64,000 nucleotides of DNA. Origin: Streptomyces sp. AP-93 (lineage in GTDB: Bacteria > Actinomycetota > Actinomycetes > Streptomycetales > Streptomycetaceae). Below, one piece after another: positions 27,577 to 38,147 of this stretch. The notes under the pieces were generated by a model, which did no database searches, had not been told where the DNA came from, and saw only the letters and a list, made by a program, of their open reading frames with translations. The stretch lies in NCBI RefSeq assembly GCF_022808175.1, contig NZ_JALGBX010000002.1, positions 505,782 to 569,781 of the forward strand, written 5' to 3'. Both the position numbers and the translations under genes were made by a program. The stretch's first letter is position 1, and each line of letters starts with the position of its first letter.

Positions 27577-28500
27577 CTACGACATGGCGGCTCGGCCGAC
27601 CGCGCCCGCAGCGGACCGGGCGGCAGGTGAAACCGCGAGGTACTCGACCGCCCTGCGCAGCGAGCCCTCCTGCGAGGGATGGTACGACCGCCGCAGGTAG
27701 CGGGGTATGGCCATGCCGAGCTCTCTCCAAGTGGGCAGCAGGCCCCTGGCCACGGCCCGGTGGTGCGCGCGCAGCGAATAGCGGGTCCGTCCGCGCAGCT
27801 CCGGGTCGTTGCGCAGGAGGTACGAGGCCCCCGCGATCCAGAGCCAGCCCAGGACCGGCGCGACCACGGCCATGCCCTCGATGCGCCGGACGTAGCGGGG
27901 CAGGCCCGAGCCGCCACAGTGCTGGTACATGTCGAAGGCGACGGAGCGGTGCTCCACTTCCTCCGCGCCGTGCCAGCGCAGCAGGTCGAGCATGACCTCG
28001 TCCGCTCCGGCCGCGTCCAGCCCCTCGGCGCCGAGCACCCAGTCCCCGAGGACCGCCGTGAACTGCTCGATCGCGGCGACCAGTGAGAGCCGGAAGCGCA
28101 GCCACTCCTGAGCGGTGATCGGGGCACCGAACGGCGGGGTTTCCCCGAGCAGCTTCTCGAAGAGGAAGTCCACGTACTTCGTGTACGCCTCGGTGGGAAG
28201 CCGCTGTTCGGCGAGGTGGTCCAGGACGTAGGAGTGCTGCACGCTGTGCGTGGCCTCCTGGCCCATGAACCCCTTCACGTCGCTGCGCAGCTTCGGGTCC
28301 GTGACCAGGGGCAGGCCCTCTTTGAAGACCTTCACGAACCACCGCTCACCGGCCGGCAGCAGCAGGTGCAGCACGTTGATGACGTGGGTGGCGGTGGGCT
28401 CGCCCGGTATCCAGTGCAGCGGGGTGGCCTTCCAGTCGAAGGCCACCCGGCGCGGTGCGATCGCGTAGGGGTCCGTCCTGCCCGCGACCGCCCCGGTCAC
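27577..28500 (-). CDS. Predicted metal-dependent hydrolase (PF10118-type), di-iron-like
   Basis: The 307-residue protein resembles the COG3687 family of 'predicted metal-dependent hydrolases'. It contains two ExxH motifs in helical context, GQEATHSVQHS and HGAEEVEHRSVAFDM, the arrangement of ferritin-like carboxylate di-iron sites, so oxidase or hydroxylase chemistry is at least as likely as hydrolysis. Two hydrophobic stretches (near residues 205-230) suggest membrane contact. The GTG start at 28500 overlaps the stop of the EphD-like gene by four bases (GTGA). It shares its operon with an epoxide-hydrolase/SDR fusion, pointing to lipid or ketone metabolism. Confidence 0.85.
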   Translation of the reverse strand: MTGAVAGRTDPYAIAPRRVAFDWKATPLHWIPGEPTATHVINVLHLLLPAGERWFVKVFKEGLPLVTDPKLRSDVKGFMGQEATHSVQHSYVLDHLAEQRLPTEAYTKYVDFLFEKLLGETPPFGAPITAQEWLRFRLSLVAAIEQFTAVLGDWVLGAEGLDAAGADEVMLDLLRWHGAEEVEHRSVAFDMYQHCGGSGLPRYVRRIEGMAVVAPVLGWLWIAGASYLLRNDPELRGRTRYSLRAHHRAVARGLLPTWRELGMAIPRYLRRSYHPSQEGSLRRAVEYLAVSPAARSAAGAVGRAAMS

Positions 28501-30278
28501 AGCTTGGGCTCCAGTTTCGCGAACCGCCGCAGGGTCCCCGGTGCGAACCGGGACATCCACAGGGCGCCCTTGGACTCGGGGGTCACGGGGACCACGGCCT
28601 GGTTCTTCACGACCGCGAGCAGGATCGCGTCGGCGACCTTCTCCGGCGGGAAGTTGCGCAGTCCGTAGAGCCGGGAGGACTTCTGCTGGCGCCGCTTCTC
28701 CTCGGCCTCGTCCACTCCGGCGAACCGGGAGGTGGCGGTGATGTTGGTGTTGACGATGCCGGGGCAGATCGCCGACACCCCGATCGACTTCGAGGCCAGC
28801 TCGGCCCGCAGGCACTCGCTGAGCATCAGCACCGCCGCCTTGGAGGTGCTGTACGCGGGCAGCACCTTGGACGGCAGGTAGGCGGCGGCGGAGGCGGTGT
28901 TGACGATGTGCCCGCCCTGGCCGCGCTCGGCCATCTGCTTGCCGAAGAGCCGGCAGCCGTGGATGACGCCCCACAGGTTGACGTCGAGGACCTTCTTCCA
29001 GTCCTCGGTGCTCGTCTCCAGGAACGGCCCCGACAGGCCGATCCCGGCGTTGTTGACCAGGACGTCCACGATCCCGTACTCGGAGGCGACCTTCGCGGCG
29101 AGCTTCTCCATGGCCTGCTCGTCACTGACGTCGACGCACTCGCCCCAGGCCTGCGGTGAGCCGACCAGGCGCGCCATGTCGGCGGTGCGGGCAGCGCCGT
29201 CGGCGTCCCGGTCCACGCACACCACCCGGGCGCCGGCCTCGGCGAATGCGAAGGCGGTGGCCCGGCCGATGCCGCTGGCGGCTCCGGTGACCAGGACCAG
29301 CGCGCCGCCGAAGCGGTCCGCGTACCTGCCCGGAGCCTTCGTCTCCGGTGCCCGAGTGGCGGGCTCCTCCCGGGAGGTGACGAACTCGGTGATCCACGCG
29401 GCCAGCTGGTCGGGCCGGGTCCGCGGCACCCAGTGCTTGGCCGGCAGGGTGCGCCGCACCAGGTCCGGTGCCCACAGCTCCAGCTCGTCGTAGAGCCGCT
29501 CGGAGAGGAAGGCGTCATCGGTGGGGGTGATCAGCTGCACCGGTACGTGGGCGTACGCGTCGGCGCGCGGCCGGCGCAGCCGGGCCCGGATGTTGTCCCG
29601 GTAGAGCCAGGCGCCGCGCGCGGCGTCGGAAGGCAGCGAGGCCGTCGGGTAGTCCCCGGCCGGGACCTGCTCCACCCGCTGGAGGATCTTGGGCCACTGC
29701 TTGCCGAGCGGCCCGCGCCAGGCGAGCTCCGGCAGCACGGGGGTGTGCAGCATGTACACGTACCAGGACTTGGCGCCCTGGTTCAGCAGCTGGGCCGCCC
29801 TGCGCGGAGTGGGCCGGGCCATCCGCTTCTTGATCCAGTGCCCGAAGTGGTCGAGCGAGGGCCCCGACATCGAGGTGAAGGAGGCGATCCGGCCCTCGGT
29901 CCGGGCGACCGTCGCGAACTCCCAGCCCTGTACGGAGCCCCAGTCGTGGCCGACCAGGTGCACCGGGCGGTCCGGGCTGACCGCGTCGACGACCGCGAGG
30001 AAGTCGTCGGTCAGCTTCTCCAGGGTGAACCCGCCGCGCAGCGGCTGCGGGGCGGTGGAGCGCCCGTGGCCCCGTACGTCGTAGAGCACGACGTGGAACT
30101 GGGAGGCCAGCCGCTCGGCGACCTGCGACCAGACCTCCTTGCTGTCCGGGTAGCCGTGTACCAGGACCACGGTCGGCCGGTCCGCGTCGCCGAGTTCGAC
30201 GACGCACAGCTCGATCCCGCCGGTGCTCACCCAGCGCTCGCGCGCACCCGCCAGGCCCGCGTCCGTCATTGCGCTCAT
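28497..30278 (-). CDS. Alpha/beta-hydrolase-SDR fusion, EphD-like
   Basis: The 593-residue protein joins an alpha/beta-hydrolase (residues ~1-300: VLVHGYPDS oxyanion motif, VGHDWGS nucleophile elbow with Asp) to a short-chain dehydrogenase (~315-593: TGAASGIG, NNAG, catalytic Tyr/Lys in YSTSKAA). Nucleophile Asp rather than Ser marks an epoxide-hydrolase-type active site. The same order and length occur in mycobacterial EphD, implicated in mycolic-acid-related lipid metabolism. Streptomyces makes no mycolates, so the lipid substrate is unknown. The ATG at 30278 has GGAGAAGG upstream and overlaps the M24 gene stop (ATGA). Confidence 0.93.
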   Translation of the reverse strand: MSAMTDAGLAGARERWVSTGGIELCVVELGDADRPTVVLVHGYPDSKEVWSQVAERLASQFHVVLYDVRGHGRSTAPQPLRGGFTLEKLTDDFLAVVDAVSPDRPVHLVGHDWGSVQGWEFATVARTEGRIASFTSMSGPSLDHFGHWIKKRMARPTPRRAAQLLNQGAKSWYVYMLHTPVLPELAWRGPLGKQWPKILQRVEQVPAGDYPTASLPSDAARGAWLYRDNIRARLRRPRADAYAHVPVQLITPTDDAFLSERLYDELELWAPDLVRRTLPAKHWVPRTRPDQLAAWITEFVTSREEPATRAPETKAPGRYADRFGGALVLVTGAASGIGRATAFAFAEAGARVVCVDRDADGAARTADMARLVGSPQAWGECVDVSDEQAMEKLAAKVASEYGIVDVLVNNAGIGLSGPFLETSTEDWKKVLDVNLWGVIHGCRLFGKQMAERGQGGHIVNTASAAAYLPSKVLPAYSTSKAAVLMLSECLRAELASKSIGVSAICPGIVNTNITATSRFAGVDEAEEKRRQQKSSRLYGLRNFPPEKVADAILLAVVKNQAVVPVTPESKGALWMSRFAPGTLRRFAKLEPKL

Positions 30279-31144
30279 GCCGCCTTCTCCTCAGCCCAGC
30301 GCCGCACGTGCGGCAGATCGTCGTCCAGCCAGTACGCGCTCTCCTCGGGATCCCTGGAGTCGGTGACGACCAGGATCTCCTCGAACTTCGCGCCGGTGCC
30401 CCGGAAGCCCAGGTGCGGCTCCACCGCCCACAGGCCGGGCTGGGGCGGGTGGTCGGAGAAGCGGTACGGGCTCCACAGCGGGGACCAGCCCTCGCGGTGG
30501 CCGCGCAGGGCATCGGAGGCCAGCCCCTTCAGGGCCTGGGTGCCGAACCCGAACGCGGTCGGCGCCCAGCTCCGCTCCTTGACCCGGTCTATCTTGTGCG
30601 CGATGACGCCGAAGGGGTAGGCCCGGTGCCGGTTCGTGTATCCCTGGGCGATCATCAGCCGCTCCACCTCCTCGTAGATGTCGCGCAGGGAGCGGCGCTC
30701 GCGCACCTGGTCGAGGATCAGCGTGCGGTGCGCCTGCAGATCGGACATGAGCCGGTCCTGCACCGGGTTGAGGCCGAGGCTGCCCGAGTACCCGATGTCC
30801 GCGGTGTGGCCCTTGTAGACCGGGGCCATGTCGAGGATGAACGGCATCCCCGGCTCCAGGGCCCGGTTCGTCGGGAAGAACTGCAGGGGGATCTTGAAGC
30901 CGGTGAAGGCGGTCCGGTCCCCGAACCACGCGAACGGCATGTGGAACCAGTCCCGCACCCCGCGCTCGCGCAGCCAGTCGCGCTGCATCCGCGCGGCCTC
31001 GCGCTCGGTCACGCCGGGGCGCAGCTGCGCCGCGACGGCCTCGGCGCACTCGTAGGAGAGGCGCTGCACCTCCTTGAACCCGCGCAGCTCGGCGGAGAGT
31101 TCCGTGGTGCGTCGCTTCGTGCGTTGCCTGGTGTCCCCAGCCAT
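30275..31144 (-). CDS. M24-family (pita-bread fold) metallohydrolase
   Basis: The roughly 289-residue protein retains the five metal ligands of the M24 fold: Asp in FILDMAP, Asp in HTADIGYSG, His in PFGVIAHK, Glu in WAVEPHLG and Glu in KFEEILVV. It may therefore be a dipeptidase, prolidase or creatinase-type enzyme. It is the first gene of an operon whose later members look like lipid enzymes, so a peptidase role is not certain. The ATG at 31144 is chosen near the conserved start; an ATG at 31204 is possible. The four genes of the operon are linked by 4-base overlaps or a 10-base gap. It is divergent from the ABC operon. Confidence 0.85.
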   Translation of the reverse strand: MAGDTRQRTKRRTTELSAELRGFKEVQRLSYECAEAVAAQLRPGVTEREAARMQRDWLRERGVRDWFHMPFAWFGDRTAFTGFKIPLQFFPTNRALEPGMPFILDMAPVYKGHTADIGYSGSLGLNPVQDRLMSDLQAHRTLILDQVRERRSLRDIYEEVERLMIAQGYTNRHRAYPFGVIAHKIDRVKERSWAPTAFGFGTQALKGLASDALRGHREGWSPLWSPYRFSDHPPQPGLWAVEPHLGFRGTGAKFEEILVVTDSRDPEESAYWLDDDLPHVRRWAEEKAA

Positions 31145-31239
31145 GCCAGCCGTCCGTCCATGTAGCCGTACGCGCCCGTAACTTGACACTGATGAATGTG
31201 ACAATGACCGGCGATCACGTCAAGGCCCGTGCACGGACC

Positions 31240-31248
31240 TGTGGACAA
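31240..31248 (-). other. Single DnaA-box consensus in a divergent promoter region
   Basis: TGTGGACAA is the reverse of TTGTCCACA, the preferred Streptomyces DnaA box. It is isolated, lying between the M24 and ABC operons. Confidence 0.45.
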
Positions 31249-31371
31249 ACTTGTCCGGTACGCATCAGCCCTACGTCAGCCTTATGTCGGGGTCCGTAGT
31301 CCTGAAGGCGGAGAAAGGATCGAGCTCCAGGTCTGACGATCCGGGCTCCGTACGCCACTAACGTCGGTCAC

Positions 31372-32427
31372 GTGACTGTCATCGCGACCGAAAGCCTGAG
31401 CAAGCGGTACCCCCGAGTGACCGCCCTCGACCGGCTCTCCTTGGACATCGGACCCGGAGTTACCGGGCTCGTGGGCGCCAACGGAGCCGGTAAGTCCACG
31501 CTGATCAAGATTCTGCTGGGACTCTCCCCCGCCACCGAGGGCACCGCCGCCGTGCTCGGACTCGACGTAGCCACCCATGGCAGCGCGATCCGCGAGCGCG
31601 TCGGCTACATGCCCGAACACGACTGCCTGCCCCCCGATGTCTCGGCCACCGAGTTCGTCGTGCACATGGCGCGCATGTCCGGGCTCCCGCCGACCGCCGC
31701 CCGTGAGCGCACCGCGGACACCCTGCGCCACGTGGGGCTGTACGAGGAGCGCTACCGCCCCATCGGCGGCTACTCCACCGGCATGAAGCAGCGCGTCAAG
31801 CTCGCCCAGGCGCTGGTCCACGACCCGCAACTGGTGCTCCTCGACGAGCCCACCAACGGCCTCGACCCGGTCGGCCGCGACGAGATGCTGGGCCTGATCC
31901 GCCGCGTCTACACCGACTTCGGCATCTCGGTCCTGGTCACCTCCCACCTGCTCGGCGAGCTGGAGCGGACCTGCGACCACGTCGTGGTCGTCGACGGCGG
32001 CAAACTGCTGCGCTCCAGCTCCACCAGTGACTTCACCCAGACCACCACGACCCTCGCGGTCGAGGTCACCGACTCCGACGCCCACCCGGACGGCACCGCC
32101 GCCCTGCGCAAGGCGCTCACCGAGGCGGGAGTGGCGCTGCACGCGGGCGAGGAAGAGGGCCTGCCGGGAGCCGGCCACATCCTCCTCGTCGAGGCCACCG
32201 GCGAGGCCACGTACGACATCGTCCGCGACACGGTCGCGGATCTCGGCATCGGCCTGGTCCGCATGGAACAGCGCCGTCACCACATCGCGGAGGTCTTCCG
32301 CGACAGCGACGCGGCAGCCGCCAAGTCCGCCGCCCAGGCCGCGGCCCAGTCCGCCGCGTGGGCGGCCAACATGGCCAAGGCCCAGTCCACCACCCAGCAG
32401 AAGGGAGCCGGTTCCGATGGCGCCTGA
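31372..32427 (+). CDS. ABC transporter ATP-binding protein
   Basis: The 351-residue ATPase has Walker A GANGAGKST, signature YSTGMKQRVKLAQAL, Walker B LVLLDEPTNGLD and H-loop VTSHL. A C-terminal regulatory extension of about 130 residues ends in an Ala/Gln-rich helix. The class is that of DrrA/NatA-type exporters. The GTG start has no ribosome site and probably lies on a leaderless message. It is the first gene of a four-gene operon with two ATPases and two permeases; its last 11 bases overlap the permease start. The substrate is unknown. Confidence 0.92.
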   Translation: MTVIATESLSKRYPRVTALDRLSLDIGPGVTGLVGANGAGKSTLIKILLGLSPATEGTAAVLGLDVATHGSAIRERVGYMPEHDCLPPDVSATEFVVHMARMSGLPPTAARERTADTLRHVGLYEERYRPIGGYSTGMKQRVKLAQALVHDPQLVLLDEPTNGLDPVGRDEMLGLIRRVYTDFGISVLVTSHLLGELERTCDHVVVVDGGKLLRSSSTSDFTQTTTTLAVEVTDSDAHPDGTAALRKALTEAGVALHAGEEEGLPGAGHILLVEATGEATYDIVRDTVADLGIGLVRMEQRRHHIAEVFRDSDAAAAKSAAQAAAQSAAWAANMAKAQSTTQQKGAGSDGA

Positions 32428-33300
32428 CACCTCGACCCAGATCCACAACATCGGCTACCGGTCCTACGACGGTCCCCGGCTCGGCCGCTCCTACGCCCGC
32501 AAGTCGCTGTTCGCACAGTCCCTGCGCGGCGCTTACGGACTCGGCCGCTCGGCCAAGTCCAAGGTGCTGCCGATGCTGCTCTTCGCGGTGATGTGCGTTC
32601 CCGCGCTGATCCTCGTCGCGGTCGCCATCACGGTGCCCGGCTCCACCGCCCTGCCGATCAAGTACACGACGTACGCGATGACCACCCAGGTCATCGTCTA
32701 CCTCTACCTGGCCTCCCAGGCACCGCAGTCCGTCTCGCGCGACCTGCGCTTCAAGACGGTGCCGCTCTACTTCTCGCGGCCGATCGAACGCGTCGACTAC
32801 GTCGTGGCCAAGTTCGCGGCCATGGCCTCGGCGCTCTTCATCCTCACCGCCACCCCGCTGCTGATCATGTGGATCGGCGCGCTGCTGGCGAAGTTCGACT
32901 TCGCCGACCAGACCGAGGGATTCGGGCAGGCGCTGGTGTCCGTACTGCTGCTGTCGCTGCTCTTCTCCGGCCTCGGCCTGGTCATGGCCGCGCTCACCCC
33001 GCGCCGCGGCTTCGGCGTCGCCGCCATCATCGCCGTGCTCCTGATCCCCTACGGCGCCGTGTCGGTCGTCCAGGCCATCGCCCACGAGACGGGCTCGACC
33101 GGGGTCATCGAGTGGCTGGGCCTGTTCTCCCCGATGAGCCTCATCGACGGTCTGCAGACCGCCTTCCTCGGCGCCGACTCCGGCTTCCCCGGCAGCGCGG
33201 GCCCCTCGGGCGCCGTCGGCTTCGTCTACCTGCTCGTCATCCTCGGCCTCATCGCCGGCTCCTACGCCGCCCTGATGGCCCGCTACCGGAAGGCCGGGCT

Positions 33301-33304
<4 letters not shown>
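32417..33304 (+). CDS. ABC-2-type transporter permease
   Basis: The 295-residue protein has six predicted membrane helices, beginning after a basic N-terminus with SYARKSLFAQSLRGAYGLGRS. It resembles ABC-2 permeases that pair with NatA/DrrA-type ATPases. Translation is coupled on both sides: 11 bases overlap the upstream ATPase and GTGA overlaps the downstream ATPase. Confidence 0.9.
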
Positions 33305-34212
<908 letters not shown>

Positions 34213-34226
34213 AGGAGCTGGCACCC

Positions 34227-34946
34227 ATGTACAACCCCACCGTTGCCCGGCTCACCTACCGGGCCCTGCTCGGCCGCCGTCGCGCACTGATCCTCTGTGC
34301 GCTGCCCGTCCTGCTGATCGCCATCTCCATCGCGGTCCGTGCCTTCACCGGCCTCGACGACAAGGTCGCCGCCGACCTCCTCGGCGGCTTCGCCCTGGCC
34401 ACGATGGTCCCGCTGATCGGCGTCATCGCCGGCACCGGTGCCATCGGCCCGGAGATCGACGACGGCTCGATCGTCTACCTGCTCTCGAAGCCGGTGAAGC
34501 GCCCGACGATCATCATGACGAAGCTGACCGTCGCGATCGCCGTCACCATGGTCTTCTCCGCGATCCCCACCCTGATCGCCGGCTTCATCCTCAACGGCAA
34601 CGGACAGCAGATCGCCGTCGCCTACACCGTCGCCGCGCTCGTCGCCTCGGTCGCCTACAGCGCTCTGTTCCTGCTGCTGGGCACCGTCAGCCGGCACGCG
34701 GTCGTCTTCGGCCTGGTGTACGCCCTGATCTGGGAGTCGCTCTTCGGCAGCCTCGTCGACGGCGCCAAGACCCTCAGCGTCCAGCAGTGGTCGCTGGCCC
34801 TCGCGCAGAAGGTCGCGGGCGAGGGGTACGTGGACGCCACCGTCGGGCTGCCCACTGCGGTGATCCTGCTCGTCGCGGTCACCGTCGGCGCCACCTTCTA
34901 CGCCGGACAGAAGCTCCGCCGCCTGACCCTGGCGGGCGAGGAGTAG
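34227..34946 (+). CDS. ABC-2-type transporter permease, second of operon
   Basis: The 239-residue protein has six hydrophobic helices and starts at an ATG with GAAGGAG upstream. IGPEIDDGSIVYLLSKPVKRPTIIMTKL is the cytoplasmic loop typical of ABC-2 permeases. It ends the operon, before a parS site and a strong hairpin. Confidence 0.9.
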   Translation: MYNPTVARLTYRALLGRRRALILCALPVLLIAISIAVRAFTGLDDKVAADLLGGFALATMVPLIGVIAGTGAIGPEIDDGSIVYLLSKPVKRPTIIMTKLTVAIAVTMVFSAIPTLIAGFILNGNGQQIAVAYTVAALVASVAYSALFLLLGTVSRHAVVFGLVYALIWESLFGSLVDGAKTLSVQQWSLALAQKVAGEGYVDATVGLPTAVILLVAVTVGATFYAGQKLRRLTLAGEE

Positions 34947-34998
34947 GACCTCCGTACCGGCGTCCACACGGGCGTCCACACCGGCGTCCGTACCGGAT

Positions 34999-35012
34999 GT
35001 TTCACGTGAAAC
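34999..35012. other. parS: parS site
   Basis: A perfect GTTTCACGTGAAAC located between the ABC operon stop and its terminator. Confidence 0.95.
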
Positions 35013-35013
35013 A

Positions 35014-35047
35014 GTGCCCCGCCCGGCCCACCGGCCAGGCGGGGCAC
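35014..35047 (+). terminator. Terminator of the ABC operon
   Basis: A perfect 10-bp stem (35014-35023 with 35038-35047), with a smaller GGCC pairing in the loop, is followed by AGCTTTG. It begins immediately after the parS site. Confidence 0.8.
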
Positions 35048-35071
35048 AGCTTTGCGCGAGATCATCGGGGC

Positions 35072-35713
35072 ATGATCGAGTCCACCGAGCCCGAGCCGTC
35101 CAGGCCAGTACGGTCCTGGATACGTTCCGCGCCCGGCACCCACATCTGGCTGCTGATCATCGTGGTCACCAGCGTCGTGGTCGTGATCGTGCCCGATCAT
35201 CTCGAACACGTCCTGCTCCACCGCAACAGCAGCAACATCCACGAACTCGCCCGGCAGCCCATACGCGCGCTGCTCAGCAGCGCGTTCTGGATCGAGGATC
35301 CGGCCTCGCTCCCGCTCTACTTCGTCCTCTTCGAGCTCTTCCAGGCCAATGTCGAGCGCTGGCTCGGCACCCTGCGCTGGCTCTTCATCATCGCGACCGG
35401 ACACATCACGGCCACGCTGATCAGCCAGAAGCTGGTCCTGATGGCCATCCAGGACCACCGCGCCCCGCGCAGCATGGTCCACGTCGTCGACATCGGCGTC
35501 AGCTACGGACTCGCGACCGCCGTCGGGGTGCTGACGTACCGCCTGCCCGGCCCCTGGCGCTGGCTCTACCTCGCCGGGTCCGTGGCCTTCTTCGGACTCC
35601 CGCTCGTCTCCGACGGCACCTTCACCGACTTCGGGCACGCCATCGCACTGGCCGTCGGCCTCTTGGCCTGGCCGCTGACCCGGCAGCCGAACCCGAGCCG
35701 AATCCACGTCTGA
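35072..35713 (+). CDS. Rhomboid-like membrane protein
   Basis: The 213-residue polytopic protein has about six hydrophobic helices. Helix four carries GVSYGLATAVG and the last helix carries FGHAIALAVG. This matches the actinobacterial rhomboid-like family: the Ser sits in a GxSxG context and the His in a GH context, so an intramembrane Ser-His dyad is possible. The usual rhomboid motif is GxSG(A), so activity is not assured. Translation starts at the ATG at 35072, with CGGGG six bases upstream. It is preceded by the ABC operon terminator and converges on the HAD gene. Confidence 0.78.
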   Translation: MIESTEPEPSRPVRSWIRSAPGTHIWLLIIVVTSVVVVIVPDHLEHVLLHRNSSNIHELARQPIRALLSSAFWIEDPASLPLYFVLFELFQANVERWLGTLRWLFIIATGHITATLISQKLVLMAIQDHRAPRSMVHVVDIGVSYGLATAVGVLTYRLPGPWRWLYLAGSVAFFGLPLVSDGTFTDFGHAIALAVGLLAWPLTRQPNPSRIHV

Positions 35714-35778
35714 CGCACGGAAATTCACTGGTACGAGGCGTGCGGCGGAGGCAGAGTGAGCCGTGCGGGGAGAAACAA

Positions 35779-35836
35779 GAAGGTCCGGAACAGCCACTTC
35801 GAGCGCGCCTTGCGGCGCGGGCCGTTCCGGACCTTC
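35779..35836. terminator. Bidirectional terminator-like long hairpin
   Basis: A perfect 13-bp outer stem (35779-35791 with 35824-35836) encloses a second GC-rich stem around GCGCGCC-TTGC-GGCGCG. It lies between the convergent rhomboid-like and HAD genes. Confidence 0.8.
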
Positions 35837-35854
35837 CGTTCGTCTTCCGCTCGG

Positions 35855-36667
35855 TTACGCGGCGCCCAGCAGACGCTCCAGGACCACGGCGATGCCGTCC
35901 TCCTCGTTGGAGGTGGTGACCTCGTCCGCCACCGCCTTGAGCTCCGCGTGCGCGTTGGCCATCGCCACTCCGTGCGCGGCCCAGCCGAACATCGGGATGT
36001 CGTTGGGCATGTCGCCGAAGGCGATCGTCTCGGCCGCCTTCACCCCCAGCCGGCGCGCGGCCAGCGAGAGGCCGGTGGCCTTGCTCAGCCCCAGAGGCAG
36101 GATCTCCACGACACCCGGACCGGCCATGACGATGCCGACCAGGCTGCCCACGGTCTGCCGGGCCACCTGGACGAGGGCGTCCTCGTCCAGCTCGGGGTGC
36201 TGGATGTACAGCTTGTTCAGCGGGGCCGACCACACCTCGGAGGTGTCCTCCAGGTAGAGCGCGGGAAGGCCCTCCTGGACCTGGTAGCCGGGGCCGAAGA
36301 GCACCTCGCCCTCGACTCCGTCCCGGCTGGCGGCGATCGCTAGCGGACCCACCTCGGCCTCGATCTTCTCCAGCGCCAGCGCGGCCAGCTTCCGGTCGAG
36401 CGTGACCGAGGTCAGCAGCCGGTGCGCGCCCGCGTCGTAGACCTGCGCGCCCTGTCCGCAGACCGCGATGCCCTTGTAGCCGAGGTCGTCGAGGACGTGC
36501 CGGGTCCACGGCACGGCGCGGCCCGTGACGATGATGTGCGCTGCGCCCGCCGCGGTGGCCGCGAGGAGCGCCTCACGGGTGCGTTCCGAGACGGTGTCGT
36601 CGCCGCGCAGCAGCGTCCCGTCGAGGTCGGTCGCGACGAGCTTGTACGGGAACGGGGCCGGGCTCAC
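35855..36667 (-). CDS. HAD-family Cof-type phosphatase
   Basis: The 270-residue HAD hydrolase of the Cof group has motif [12 protein letters not shown], motif II Thr in IVTGRA, Lys in SKATGL and motif [15 protein letters not shown]. It is a clear paralogue of the protein at 16912-17847. The GTG at 36667 overlaps the serS stop (GTGA), so its translation is coupled to seryl-tRNA synthetase. The pairing suggests a housekeeping role such as removal of a toxic phosphorylated metabolite, but the substrate is unknown. Confidence 0.92.
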   Translation of the reverse strand: MSPAPFPYKLVATDLDGTLLRGDDTVSERTREALLAATAAGAAHIIVTGRAVPWTRHVLDDLGYKGIAVCGQGAQVYDAGAHRLLTSVTLDRKLAALALEKIEAEVGPLAIAASRDGVEGEVLFGPGYQVQEGLPALYLEDTSEVWSAPLNKLYIQHPELDEDALVQVARQTVGSLVGIVMAGPGVVEILPLGLSKATGLSLAARRLGVKAAETIAFGDMPNDIPMFGWAAHGVAMANAHAELKAVADEVTTSNEEDGIAVVLERLLGAA

Positions 36668-37941
36668 TTGGCGATCGGCTCCAGGATTTCCCGACCGCCC
36701 AGGTAGGGCCGCAGCACCGGGGGAACCCGGACCGTGCCGTCGGCCTGCTGGTGGTTCTCCAGGATCGCGACAATCGTGCGCGGGACCGCGCACAGCGTTC
36801 CGTTCAGCGTGGACAGCGGAGCGGTCTTCTTGCCGTCGCGGTAGCGGATCGACAGGCGGCGGGCCTGGAAGCCGTCACAGTTCGAGGCGGAGGTCAGCTC
36901 GCGGTACTTGCCCTGGGTGGGGATCCACGCCTCGCAGTCGAACTTGCGGGAGGCGGAGGAGCCCAGGTCGCCGGTGGCGACATCGATCACCTGGAAGGGC
37001 AGCTCCAGGCTGGTCAGCCACTGCTTCTCCCAGTCCAGGAGACGCTGGTGCTCGGCCTCGGCCTCCTCCGGCGCGACGTACGAGAACATCTCGACCTTGT
37101 CGAACTGGTGGACGCGGAAGATGCCGCGGGTGTCCTTGCCGTACGTGCCGGCCTCGCGGCGGAAGCACGGGGAGAAGCCGGCGTAGCGCAGCGGCAGCTT
37201 GTCCGCGTCGATGATCTCGTCCATGTGGTACGCGGCGAGCGGGACCTCGGAGGTGCCGACCAGGTAGAGGTCGTCGTTCTCCAGGTGGTACACGTTCTCC
37301 GCGGCCTGGCCGAGGAAGCCGGTGCCCTCCATGGCGCGCGGGCGGACCAGCGCCGGGGTGAGCATCGGGGTGAAGCCGGCCTCGGTGGCCTGAGCGATGG
37401 CCGCGTTGACGAGCGCGAGTTCCAGCAGGGCGCCGATACCCGTGAGGTAGTAGAAGCGCGAGCCGGACACCTTGGCGCCGCGTTCGACGTCGATGGCGCC
37501 CAGGGACTCGCCGAGCTCGAGGTGGTCCTTGGGTTCGAAGCCCTCGGCGCCGAAGTCGCGGATCGTGCCGTGCGTCTCCAGGACGACGAAGTCTTCCTCG
37601 CCGCCGACGGGCACGTCCGTGTGGACGATGTTGCCGAGCCGCAGGAGCAGCTGCTTGGCGGCTTCGTCCGCCTCGTTCTGCTCGGCCTCTGCGGCCTTGA
37701 CGTCCTGCTTGAGCTGATCGGCCTTCTTCAGCAGCTCGGCCCGCTCCTCCGGAGAGGCCTTGGGGATGAGCTTGCCGAGCGACTTCTGCTCGTTGCGGAG
37801 TTCGTCGAATCGCATGCCGGACGACCTGCGGCGCTCGTCTGCGGAGAGCAGTGCGTCGACGAGGGCGACGTCCTCTCCACGGGCGCGCTGCGAGGCGCGG
37901 ACACGGTCAGGGTCTTCACGGAGCAGCCGGAGGTCAATCAC
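36664..37941 (-). CDS. serS: Seryl-tRNA synthetase
   Basis: This 425-residue class II synthetase charges tRNA-Ser. The N-terminal coiled-coil tRNA-binding arm covers residues ~1-110 (Arg/Glu/Lys/Gln-rich). The class II motifs are visible: motif 2 as [21 protein letters not shown] and motif 3 near the C-terminus as [18 protein letters not shown] (motif Arg). The GTG at 37941 is the start; GGAGGG abuts it and TAGCCT lies just upstream, so a leaderless message is possible. The DnaA-box-rich region lies upstream and a coupled HAD gene follows. Confidence 0.97.
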   Translation of the reverse strand: MIDLRLLREDPDRVRASQRARGEDVALVDALLSADERRRSSGMRFDELRNEQKSLGKLIPKASPEERAELLKKADQLKQDVKAAEAEQNEADEAAKQLLLRLGNIVHTDVPVGGEEDFVVLETHGTIRDFGAEGFEPKDHLELGESLGAIDVERGAKVSGSRFYYLTGIGALLELALVNAAIAQATEAGFTPMLTPALVRPRAMEGTGFLGQAAENVYHLENDDLYLVGTSEVPLAAYHMDEIIDADKLPLRYAGFSPCFRREAGTYGKDTRGIFRVHQFDKVEMFSYVAPEEAEAEHQRLLDWEKQWLTSLELPFQVIDVATGDLGSSASRKFDCEAWIPTQGKYRELTSASNCDGFQARRLSIRYRDGKKTAPLSTLNGTLCAVPRTIVAILENHQQADGTVRVPPVLRPYLGGREILEPIAK

Positions 37942-38065
37942 CCCTCCAGGCTACCGGGCCGGGCTTCGGGGGATCGCACCGATATCACGCTGCGTGTCGC
38001 TTTGTCCTAATTGCCGCGAATGGAGAACTTCCGGCGGGAGACTGGAAGCGGTTCTTCCGCGGGGG

Positions 38066-38100
38066 GTGATAAAACCGCCCCCTTTCCCCGAAAGGGGGCG
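38066..38100 (-). terminator. Rho-independent terminator between pheA and serS
   Basis: On the minus strand an 11-bp stem (38100-38090 with 38086-38076) is followed by GGTTTTATC, a true U-rich tail. It lies about 370 bases downstream of the pheA stop, so the pheA transcript may carry a long 3' untranslated region across the DnaA boxes. Confidence 0.75.
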
Positions 38101-38147
38101 CAACGGCGGTGATCGGGCAGCCTCTGAGCAGGAGTGGAGGGTCTTCC

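Noticed and set aside
30275..31144. Methionine aminopeptidase assignment for the M24 protein
   Set aside because: The fold ligands match, but length, context and the lack of map-specific motifs do not; only the family is assigned.
37942..38147. T-box or other riboswitch upstream of serS
   Set aside because: No T-box consensus or specifier stem is visible; the hairpin at 38076-38100 is a simple terminator on the pheA side.
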